From Archangium gephyra (lineage in GTDB: Bacteria > Myxococcota > Myxococcia > Myxococcales > Myxococcaceae), in assembly GCA_003243425.1 (NCBI GenBank), contig QFQP01000002.1, forward strand, positions 248,001 to 312,000: a stretch of DNA of 64,000 bases. The letters run 5' to 3'. The translations under genes were made by a program, and so were the position numbers. Shown here piece after piece: positions 42,983 to 50,429 of the stretch. The number at the start of each line of letters is the position of its first letter. The stretch's first letter is position 1. The notes beneath the pieces were generated by a model, which was not told the origin of the DNA, did not search any database, and saw only the letters and a list, made by a program, of their open reading frames with translations.

Positions 42983-45192
42983 GGCGCGAGCGGGAGCGAG
43001 CCGACGTCGATCCCGCGCATCTCGGCGGTCTTGCCCGACTCGATGTTCACCGAGAGCAGTCGCGACTTGCCGTCGCCGTCGATGATCACCAGCTTGTGAA
43101 TGCCGGCCTCGATGGGGACCTTCGTGAAGGGCGTCGAACCGATCGCGTCGCCGCCGATCAACACGGTCGCAGCGGCGGGGTTGATGGTGCGCATCGTGAG
43201 GAAGCCGACGTCAGCCTTCTTCGCGGTCTTCGTGTCCTTCACGACCTCCACGGTGCCGTCGTCGTTCTTCTTCGGCGCAGCTGCCGTCGCTGCGGCGGCC
43301 GAGCGCTTCTGTTTGTCGGCCACCAGGTTCTTGAGGTCGTCGATCTGCTTCTGGAGATCTTCGATCTTCTTGGTGTTCGCGGCGCCGGTCGCCTGCCCCT
43401 GCTGCGCGGCGAGCTTGAGCGAGCGCTGTTCGGCCTCGAGGTAATCGAGCTGCTTCAGCTCGGCTTCGAGCTCGGCGAGCATGCGCTGGCGCTCGGGGTC
43501 GTTCATCGCCGCTTCGATCTGCGCCTGACGCAGCTTCTCGGCTTCGGCTTCGGCCTTCTGCTTCTCGCGCTCGACCAGCCACGCGGGCTTGGTGCCCGCC
43601 GGCCCCTGCTCCTCGAGCTCGATCTTCCTGGGCCCGGTGTCGACGGGAACCGGCTGCTCTTCGAGCTTCGAGAACTGCTCCTTCAACGGGCCTGCGGTCA
43701 CCGCCCAACCGATGCCGCCGAAGATCGCGAGCAACACCACGACCGCGATGATTCCTCCCACGCCGCCCTTCTTCTTCGGCGGTTCAGGAGGCGCCGGTGG
43801 CGGCTTCGGCGCCTCGGCCTTCACCGGCGCCAACTTCATCCTGGAACGGCCACTGGGCGGCAGCGTGGCGTCGAGGTCTTCGACCGGCTCGGCGGGCTTC
43901 TTCGCGAACGGAGACTTCGTGCTCGGCGGCACGGTCTCTTCTTCGTGCGGCACTTCGACCCTGGGCAAGCGCATCTGCGACCCGCCGACCTTCGGCAGAT
44001 TCCGGCTCGAGGGCTTGGCGACGTTGCCGGTGTTGACCCGCGGCAGCTTCTGGCTCGACGCGCCGGTCTTCACGCCGGGCCGCGGGTGCGGCGTGGCGCT
44101 GGAGCGGGCGTTGAGTGAGCCGGTCTTCCTGGCCGGCTTCTCGCCGGTGTCGCGCTCGTCGGTGGCGAGCACCGCAGCGGCCTTCTTCACGTCTTCCGCC
44201 GGCTCGCCGCCCTGGTTGGCCACGTCGAGGAGCGAGCGCGTGATGGCGATCTTGTCTTCGAACAGCTGACCCATGAACTCGGCCACCTGCTCGTCTTCGA
44301 ACAGCTCGGGGCAGGCCTGCTCGATGGCGCGCGCGAATTCGCGGCCGGTCGAGAAGCGGTGCTCGCGCTTCTTCGAGAGCGCCTTCATCACCACGTCGGA
44401 CAGCTGCGGCGACACGTAGGGGTTGTTCGTCGACGGAGGCGCGACCTCGCCATCGACGATCTTCAGCATCATTCCCGCGTCGGTGGGCGCCGTGAACAAG
44501 CGCTCGCCAGCGAGCATCTCGTGCAGCATCACCGCGGCGGCGAAGAGATCGGTGCGGCCGTCGAGCGGCTCGTTCTTCACCTGCTCGGGCGACATGTAGC
44601 CCGACGTGCCCTTGACCACGCCGATCTGCGTGCGGTTCAGGCGACCACGGGCCTTGGCGATGCCGAAGTCGATGACCTTCACCTGGCCCGTCCAGTTGAT
44701 CATGACGTTCTTGGGGCTGACGTCACGATGCACCACGGCCATCGGCTGGCCGGCGGGGTCGGTGAAGTGGTGCGCGTAGTGCAGCCCGAGGGCGGTGTCG
44801 CGAACCACGCGCGCCGCGAAGCCCACGGGAATCGGCACCTCACGCTTGGCCGCGCGCTTGATGGTCTGCTCGAGGTTCTGGCCGGCGATGAACTCCATCG
44901 CCAGGTACAGCTCTTCGCGCTCTTCGCCGAGGTCGAAGACCTGACCGATGTTCGAGTGATTGAAGGCCGCGGTGATGCGCGCCTCGTCGAGGAACATCTT
45001 CACGAAGGAGTCGTCGGCGCGGACGTCCGGCAGGATCTGCTTGAGCGCGACGAACTTCTTGAAACCGCCCGGACCGGGGATGAACGCGAGGAAGAGCTCA
45101 GCCATCCCGCCGACGGACAGACGCGTGATGATCTCGTACTTACCGACGCGTCGACCCCGATCGAGGTCTCCTGATGATTTCGCCGACGGCAT
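42979..45192 (-). CDS. Ser/Thr protein kinase with membrane anchor, coiled coil and PEGA domain
   Basis: A 737-residue kinase. The Gly-rich loop lies at 25-33, the catalytic Lys at 51 (VALK), HRDVSPKN at 155-162, DFG at 175-177 and SPE at 201-203, so it should be active. A basic Pro/Lys linker with several Thr follows (about 330-450), then one membrane helix at about 468-490. A charged coiled-coil region runs from about 530 to 640. The end is a PEGA-like domain (AATVLIGGDAIGSTPFTKVPI). In orientation the kinase is cytoplasmic and the coil and PEGA region outside. It is translated with the DUF2185-like gene and sits upstream of glyQS. Confidence 0.9.
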   Translation of the reverse strand: MPSAKSSGDLDRGRRVGKYEIITRLSVGGMAELFLAFIPGPGGFKKFVALKQILPDVRADDSFVKMFLDEARITAAFNHSNIGQVFDLGEEREELYLAMEFIAGQNLEQTIKRAAKREVPIPVGFAARVVRDTALGLHYAHHFTDPAGQPMAVVHRDVSPKNVMINWTGQVKVIDFGIAKARGRLNRTQIGVVKGTSGYMSPEQVKNEPLDGRTDLFAAAVMLHEMLAGERLFTAPTDAGMMLKIVDGEVAPPSTNNPYVSPQLSDVVMKALSKKREHRFSTGREFARAIEQACPELFEDEQVAEFMGQLFEDKIAITRSLLDVANQGGEPAEDVKKAAAVLATDERDTGEKPARKTGSLNARSSATPHPRPGVKTGASSQKLPRVNTGNVAKPSSRNLPKVGGSQMRLPRVEVPHEEETVPPSTKSPFAKKPAEPVEDLDATLPPSGRSRMKLAPVKAEAPKPPPAPPEPPKKKGGVGGIIAVVVLLAIFGGIGWAVTAGPLKEQFSKLEEQPVPVDTGPRKIELEEQGPAGTKPAWLVEREKQKAEAEAEKLRQAQIEAAMNDPERQRMLAELEAELKQLDYLEAEQRSLKLAAQQGQATGAANTKKIEDLQKQIDDLKNLVADKQKRSAAAATAAAPKKNDDGTVEVVKDTKTAKKADVGFLTMRTINPAAATVLIGGDAIGSTPFTKVPIEAGIHKLVIIDGDGKSRLLSVNIESGKTAEMRGIDVGSLPLAP

Positions 45193-45214
45193 GGGTGCGA
45201 GACCCTACCACGCG

Positions 45215-46501
45215 CTACGGAGCCGACGACTTCCAGAAAACGAACGGCCTCAGTTCCGCCACCGGACAGCTCGTGGCACTCGCGTCATAGGTGCCGTTGC
45301 CGACGTTGAGCAGTGTCCACCGGCTCGAACCAGTCCCCACCGACTTTTCTTCGCCGGGGAGCACCGACACCGATTCCTGGCCGCGCGAGAACGTGACGGG
45401 AAACTGAACGAAGCGGCCGCACGCGTCTTGCGTGCAGCCCACGGGAACGGTGCCGTCGGTGATCTTGAAGGGCGCGATGTCGGTGTCGAGCAGCAACCGC
45501 TCACCGTTCTGAGCCATGTCGGCCGCGAAGAGCACCTCGCCGCTCGCCGCGTCGCGCAGCACGAAGGCGCGCACCGGGTTCTTCGTCTCTCCGTCGTCGA
45601 CCACGGTGGCCTTCACCATGGTGCCAGCCGTCAGGGGCGCGCCGCGACCCACGGGGAGCTTGATCTGCACGCGACCGGTCAGCACTTCTCCGACCACCGG
45701 CCCGGCCCGGGAGAAGCCCAGCAGCAGCGAGTTGGACTGGTAGACGACCGACGACAAAGTGCCCGTGCCTTCGAACTGATTTCCTCCCGGGCGGCTGGTC
45801 ATCTCGAAGAAACCCATGTTGTCGGGGCTGGCCACGTTGAGCACCCAGTCGGAGCCGATGGCCGGGAACGAATTGGCCGGGCAGCCCGTGGTGCACGCCC
45901 CGTCCAGGCACAGCTCGTCCTTTCCTTTGCACTCGGCCGCGGTGGTGCACGCAGCGCCGCGCGCCGGGCCGATCTCGACCTCGAGGTCCTGCGGAGCGAA
46001 CTGCCTCGTCGTGCATTCGCGCGAGACCATCGGCAGTTGACCGGTTCCGACACCACCGTCGAACACCACGCCCGTCGGAGACTGCACGCCGAAGCACAGC
46101 TCGAGCGTGAACTGCTCGTTGAGCGGCGCGTTCACCGGGTCGAGGCAGGTGCCGTCGGAGCACCGCGTGTTGCCGGCGAGCTGAATCACCCCGTCCCACG
46201 TGCGCTCGATGCGTTCACCGGCTTCGAGGCGGCGAATGGTGGGCAGGCCTGCGTCGGGGCAGGAACAGCTGGTGTCGCACGAGCGCGCGCACGACCGGCA
46301 TTCGCAGGCGAGATCGTCGAACGGAAACTGCGCACCGCCGACTTCACGTTGCACGGTGAGCCCGAGCTTGCCGTTGGTCGCGTCGACGTAGATCGGTGAA
46401 CGGGTGCTGTTCACGATGCGCAACTTCACGGGTTGTGGAGTTGCAGGGCTGCAACGGCAGCCGCTCACGGCCATCAGAAGTACGAGGATGAGGAAGCGCA
46501 T
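45215..46501 (-). CDS. Lipoprotein with a dense Cys cluster
   Basis: A 428-residue protein starting MRFLILVLLMAVSGC, a lipoprotein signal. Residues 65-85 carry eight Cys in CECRSCARSCDTSCSC, in close spacing that could bind metal or form disulfides. The rest has strand-rich segments and further Cys pairs (CTTAAECKGKDELCLDGACTTGC). No known domain recognised. The ATG at 46501 was chosen because the signal begins there. It is 22 bases upstream of the Ser/Thr kinase gene and divergent from the VWA lipoprotein gene, 123 bases away. Confidence 0.65.
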   Translation of the reverse strand: MRFLILVLLMAVSGCRCSPATPQPVKLRIVNSTRSPIYVDATNGKLGLTVQREVGGAQFPFDDLACECRSCARSCDTSCSCPDAGLPTIRRLEAGERIERTWDGVIQLAGNTRCSDGTCLDPVNAPLNEQFTLELCFGVQSPTGVVFDGGVGTGQLPMVSRECTTRQFAPQDLEVEIGPARGAACTTAAECKGKDELCLDGACTTGCPANSFPAIGSDWVLNVASPDNMGFFEMTSRPGGNQFEGTGTLSSVVYQSNSLLLGFSRAGPVVGEVLTGRVQIKLPVGRGAPLTAGTMVKATVVDDGETKNPVRAFVLRDAASGEVLFAADMAQNGERLLLDTDIAPFKITDGTVPVGCTQDACGRFVQFPVTFSRGQESVSVLPGEEKSVGTGSSRWTLLNVGNGTYDASATSCPVAELRPFVFWKSSAP

Positions 46502-46624
46502 GTCTGGCGTGAATGTCGTAGGCCGCGGGTTCGTTACTGGCAATCGCTCGAATCGATCAAGGAAGTTACGTCGTGCACCCAATGCTTGCATGAGCAAGGC
46601 CACGTCAACCAAGGTGCGTGCGAG

Positions 46625-47698
46625 ATGCGAAGGACGCTGACAGCAGTACTGGTGCTCGGTCTGCTCGGCTGCGACCCGGTCGGTCGAGAGAATGGGCGTG
46701 GCAACGCGGTGCCGGACGTTGCGCCACCGATTCTCTCGCCGGTCGAGATCAAGCCGCCGATCGTCGACCGCGCGCCGACCAATCGCGTGGAGCTGATCGA
46801 CCCGCCGCGGGTCGATTCCATTCAGGTCGACGATCTCAAGCAGTCCGATGGCGTGGTCGACATTCTCTGGGCCATCGACGACTCCGGTTCGATGACCAAC
46901 GAGCGCCGCACGCTGGTCGGCAACTTCAGCCGCTTCGTCGAAGAGCTGCTGCGGCTGCAGGTCGACTTCCAGATGGGCGTCACCTCGGTCATCGCCGGTG
47001 ACGGCGGCCGGCTGCGCGGCACCACGCGCATCATCACCAACACCACGCCCGACCCGGTCGCGGTCTTCGAAGCGAACACCACGTTCCCCAACTCGCGCTC
47101 GCGGTGGGAACAGGGGCTGCGCATGACGCAGCTGGCGCTCACCTCGCCCAACATCGACGTTGGCCAGCCGAACACCGGTTTTCTGCGGCCCAATGCCGCG
47201 CTGGCGATCATCGTGGTGACCAACGAAGACGACTCGAGCTTCGGCAGCACCGATTACTTCGCGCGCGCCTTTCGCGGGTTGAAGGGAAAGGGCAACGAGA
47301 ACCTCGTCAGTTTCTCGATCATCGGCGGCACCCTGCCCAACGGCTGCGTGCCTCCCGGCGAAACGGGGCTGTACGGCAGCACCGCTGACCCGGCGGTGCG
47401 TTACGGAGAAGTCGCCACCAAGACCGGCGGCATCATCGGCAGCATCTGCGACGCGAGCTTCGAGCAGACGCTGCTCCGCATCGCGCAGGCGCTCAACACC
47501 TTGAAGCGCGTGTTCCCGCTCACGCTCGAGCCCATCGCCGCGTCGGTGACGGTCACGGTCGATGGCGCCACCATTCCGCAGGACCCGGTGAACGGCTGGC
47601 AGTACCGCGCCGACACCAACTCCGTCGTCTTCCTCGGCAACTATGTGCCGCCGCCCGGTTCGACGGTGCGGCTGACCTACGCGTACTCACGGCCATGA
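46625..47698 (+). CDS. Lipoprotein with a von Willebrand A-like domain
   Basis: A 357-residue protein starting MRRTLTAVLVLGLLGC, a lipoprotein signal. VDILWAIDDSGSMTNER near residue 76 is a VWA MIDAS (DxSGS), followed by a VWA-like fold with IIVVTNEDDSSF near 196. It should bind a metal and act as an adhesion or scaffolding domain on the cell surface. The C-terminal 100 residues are a separate strand-rich region (LEPIAASVTVTVDGATIP). The ATG at 46625 begins the signal. It is followed by a Cys-rich lipoprotein whose start overlaps its stop (ATGA), so they form a two-gene unit. Confidence 0.8.
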   Translation: MRRTLTAVLVLGLLGCDPVGRENGRGNAVPDVAPPILSPVEIKPPIVDRAPTNRVELIDPPRVDSIQVDDLKQSDGVVDILWAIDDSGSMTNERRTLVGNFSRFVEELLRLQVDFQMGVTSVIAGDGGRLRGTTRIITNTTPDPVAVFEANTTFPNSRSRWEQGLRMTQLALTSPNIDVGQPNTGFLRPNAALAIIVVTNEDDSSFGSTDYFARAFRGLKGKGNENLVSFSIIGGTLPNGCVPPGETGLYGSTADPAVRYGEVATKTGGIIGSICDASFEQTLLRIAQALNTLKRVFPLTLEPIAASVTVTVDGATIPQDPVNGWQYRADTNSVVFLGNYVPPPGSTVRLTYAYSRP

Positions 47699-49086
47699 CG
47701 ACCTCTCGCGCCGTCGCCCTGCTCTTCTTCTTTTCACTCGCCGGCTGTGCGCGCAGTGCGCTCAATGGCCAGTGCCCCAACGGGTACACGGCCGTCGATG
47801 GCGGCACGTGCGTTTGCCAGACCGACGAGGGTTGCCCTGCGGGCTTCAGCTGTGAAGACGCGGTGTGCATCTGCCGCGGCGACGCGTGTTGCCCTTCGGG
47901 TTACGAGTACTCGGCGGAATCAGAGGCGTGCGTGTGCCGCGACTCGGAGTGCTGCCCGAGGAGCCACCGCTGGCTCGCCGACGAGCGTCGCTGCGTGTGC
48001 GCCGACGAAAACTGCTGCCCCGGCGGCTACCAGTTCGACGCCGACGCCGGGGCGTGCACCTGCGCCGACGACGGCTGCTGCCCGCTGGGTTTCGAGTGGA
48101 CCGAAGCGACCGACGGTGGCGTTTCGCGGTGCACCTGCGCGTCGGACGACTGCTGCCCGCTCGAGTACCGCTACGACGCGCGCAGCGGAGATTGTGTGTG
48201 CGCGCGCACCGAGTGCTGCCCCGCCAACCACGTCTACGACCCTGCGCTGGCGGCCTGTGTGTGCCAGGGCGACTCGTGCTGCCCGCCCGGCTTCCGCCGC
48301 GGCCCCGATAACCGCTGCGTGTGCATCGACAACTCGAGCTGCGCGGCCAACCAGGTGTGTGACGCCACCAGCGGCGCGTGCAAGTGCGTGAACAACGCCG
48401 GGTGCCCGGCGGACAACTTCTGCAACGCCCTCGGCTACTGCCAGTCGTTCGCGGCGTGCACGTCGAACCTCGACTGCCCCGCGGGCACGTTCTGCGACAG
48501 CACCACCACGAAGTGCATTCCCACCGGGCCGTGCACGCTCGACGAGCACTGCGCGTTCAACGACATCTGCAGCACCGCGACGTTGCAGTGCCGCCCCGGT
48601 TGCCGCGACGACGGAGACTGTGCGCCCAAGAACGCGTGCGTCTCGGGTCAGTGCCGCTTCTTCTGCCGCAACAACGATTTCTGCCCGGTGAACCAGTTCT
48701 GCGACACCACCTCGGGAACGTGCGCCGCGCGCCCCGGTCGTCGCGACTGCATGACCTGCAGCACGGGCCTGGAATGCGGCAACGCAGCTTCGTGCCTCAC
48801 GTTCGTGACCGAGGGGCAGACGCAGAGCTTCTGCGGCCTCGACTGTCAGGAAGACGCGGATTGCCCGAGCGGCTTCGACTGCGGTGGCGTGATCTTCGGC
48901 TGCGGCGGTGGTGGCGCGGGGTGCCCTGCTCCGCCCAACGGTGGCACCGCGACGTGTCAGGCGTTCACGGTCGAGAATGAAGACGGCCCGCAGTTCTTCT
49001 GCTCGGGCGCGAACGGGCTGCCCATCGAATACAAGAGGTCGTGCGCGCCGAAGTCGGGGTCGTGCCCGGCGAGCGCCGCGCCGTAG
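47695..49086 (+). CDS. Cys-rich lipoprotein with tandem CxCxxxxCCP repeats
   Basis: A 463-residue protein starting MTTSRAVALLFFFSLAGC, a lipoprotein signal. From about residue 58 to 250 it has about eight repeats of about 21 residues with the pattern CxC-x4-CCP-x2-(G/H)-x8 (for example CVCRDSECCP, CVCADENCCP, CTCADDGCCP). Further looser Cys-rich segments follow (CTSNLDCPAG, CTLDEHCAFN). The repeats could be small disulfide-rich modules like EGF or EB domains, though I cannot match a known one. It starts four bases within the previous stop (ATGA) and is probably made with the VWA lipoprotein. Confidence 0.8.
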   Translation: MTTSRAVALLFFFSLAGCARSALNGQCPNGYTAVDGGTCVCQTDEGCPAGFSCEDAVCICRGDACCPSGYEYSAESEACVCRDSECCPRSHRWLADERRCVCADENCCPGGYQFDADAGACTCADDGCCPLGFEWTEATDGGVSRCTCASDDCCPLEYRYDARSGDCVCARTECCPANHVYDPALAACVCQGDSCCPPGFRRGPDNRCVCIDNSSCAANQVCDATSGACKCVNNAGCPADNFCNALGYCQSFAACTSNLDCPAGTFCDSTTTKCIPTGPCTLDEHCAFNDICSTATLQCRPGCRDDGDCAPKNACVSGQCRFFCRNNDFCPVNQFCDTTSGTCAARPGRRDCMTCSTGLECGNAASCLTFVTEGQTQSFCGLDCQEDADCPSGFDCGGVIFGCGGGGAGCPAPPNGGTATCQAFTVENEDGPQFFCSGANGLPIEYKRSCAPKSGSCPASAAP

Positions 49087-49123
49087 TTTCAAGGCGAAGC
49101 ACGCGGAGGCGGGGACCGTCACT

Positions 49124-49154
49124 CGCGTCCGCCCCGGTCACGTCGGCGGACGCG
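49124..49154. terminator. Hairpin between convergent genes
   Basis: CGCGTCCGCC (49124-49133) and GGCGGACGCG (49145-49154) form a perfect 10-base stem with an 11-base loop between the Cys-rich lipoprotein and rsmI stops. There is no T-run, so the terminator role is inferred from position. Confidence 0.4.
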
Positions 49155-49164
49155 GAGCCGAGAT

Positions 49165-50007
49165 TCACGAGTGACTGCCGGTCGTCTTGAGCGACAGCCC
49201 AATCCGGTAGAGCTCCTGCGCCGGCCAGCCACTGCGCTTCGACAGCTCGGTGGTCAGTGACTTGAGGCGCTCCCCTTCGGCAAGCCCACGTTCGATGGCG
49301 CTCTTCACTTCGCCCTCGCTCCACCGCGTGTCGCCGGTGCGACCTTCGATCAACACCACCACTTCACCGAGCACTTCGGCGTCGGCGTAGCGGCTCACCA
49401 GGTCGTCCAACGGGCCACGCACCAGCTCCTCGTGCAACTTGGTGAGCTCGCGCGCGACCACCGCACGGCGGTTGCCGAGCATTTCGGCCAGCAGCCGCAG
49501 GGTGTCGCCCAGCCGGCGCGGCGATTCGTAGAGCACCAACGTGGCCGAGAGCTGCCGCACCTCGTCGATCATCGCGCGCGCTTCCGACTGCTGGCGCGGC
49601 AGGAAGCCGAGGAAATGGAAGCGACCGGTCGGCAGACCTCCGGCTGAGAGCGCCGCGATGATCGCCGCGGGCCCGGGGATCGGCACGACGGTGACGCCCG
49701 CCGCCACGGCCTCGCTCACCAGCTTCTCGCCCGGGTCACTGATGGCCGGCGTGCCGGCGTCGGTCACCAGGGCCACGTCGTCACCATTGAGCAGCCGGTC
49801 GAGAATCGCTCCCGCGCGCTGACCTTCGGCGAACGCCGGCAGGCTCACCGTCGAGGTCGCCACGCCGAATTTGTCGAGCAGCACGCGGGTATGGCGCGTG
49901 TCTTCACACGCGATGACCTTCACCTCACGCAACGTCTCGAGGGCGCGCGGTGAGAGGTCGTCGAGATTGCCGATGGGCGTCGCCACCACGAAGAGCCGGC
50001 CAGACAT
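49165..50007 (-). CDS. rsmI: 16S rRNA 2'-O-ribose methyltransferase (C1402)
   Basis: A 280-residue tetrapyrrole-methylase-fold protein of the RsmI family. LFVVATPIGNLDDLSPRALE at the start is a hallmark, with EDTRHTRVLL near 34, LVTDAGTPAISDPG near 80, VPIPGPAA near 107 and FLGFLPR near 130. RsmI methylates the 2'-O of cytidine 1402 in 16S rRNA using SAM, tuning the decoding centre. Order is rplS - unknown - yraN - rsmI on the minus strand, and rsmI is the last gene. Confidence 0.93.
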   Translation of the reverse strand: MSGRLFVVATPIGNLDDLSPRALETLREVKVIACEDTRHTRVLLDKFGVATSTVSLPAFAEGQRAGAILDRLLNGDDVALVTDAGTPAISDPGEKLVSEAVAAGVTVVPIPGPAAIIAALSAGGLPTGRFHFLGFLPRQQSEARAMIDEVRQLSATLVLYESPRRLGDTLRLLAEMLGNRRAVVARELTKLHEELVRGPLDDLVSRYADAEVLGEVVVLIEGRTGDTRWSEGEVKSAIERGLAEGERLKSLTTELSKRSGWPAQELYRIGLSLKTTGSHS

Positions 50008-50028
50008 GGCCCACGTGGTACCACGGAT

Positions 50029-50400
50029 TCAGAGGCCCGCTTCGAACGCGTCGGGAATGATCTCCACCACGCCGTCGCGGCCGCGCCCCACCACGGAGGC
50101 CACGTCGAAGCGCATCACGCGGCGATGCAGCCGGTGTTGCTGCACGTACTCCATCGCGGCATGCACGACCTTGCGTTGCTTGCCGAGGCTCACCGTGGCC
50201 GACGGGTCGCCCCACACCGCCGACGCGCGCATGCGCACCTCGACGAACGCGAGCAGCTCACCCTTCTCGGCGACCACGTCGAGCTCGCCCCGCGGGTACA
50301 CCACGTTGCGATCACGAATGACCCAACCGTCGCGCTCGAGGTGCTCCACCACGAGCTGCTCAGCCGCGTCTCCACTGCTTCTCTTGTCTGTCTTCGCCAC
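50029..50400 (-). CDS. yraN: YraN family protein (UPF0102)
   Basis: A 123-residue protein of typical length. The family pattern with the endonuclease-like fold is visible: GDAAEQLVVEHLERDGW, RGELDVVAEKGELLAFVEVRMR and KQRKVVHAA. The Asp and the Glu-x-Arg of the putative active site are present, with Arg where Lys is common. The biochemical function in bacteria is not settled. It begins with GTG at 50400 and sits between the SMC-like gene and rsmI, the common conserved neighbourhood. Confidence 0.88.
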   Translation of the reverse strand: MAKTDKRSSGDAAEQLVVEHLERDGWVIRDRNVVYPRGELDVVAEKGELLAFVEVRMRASAVWGDPSATVSLGKQRKVVHAAMEYVQQHRLHRRVMRFDVASVVGRGRDGVVEIIPDAFEAGL

Positions 50401-50429
50401 GCCTCACGCCACCCTTTCAAGGGCCGACG

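Noticed and set aside
46587..46602. Sigma-54-like GG-N10-GC element on the minus strand
   Set aside because: The match is to the minimal pattern only (TGGCC...TGCA) and lies about 85 bases from the gene start, so it is too weak to call.
47866..48444. Regular repeats considered as a CRISPR array
   Set aside because: The repeats vary in sequence, keep frame and encode a Cys-rich protein repeat; no spacers of constant length exist.
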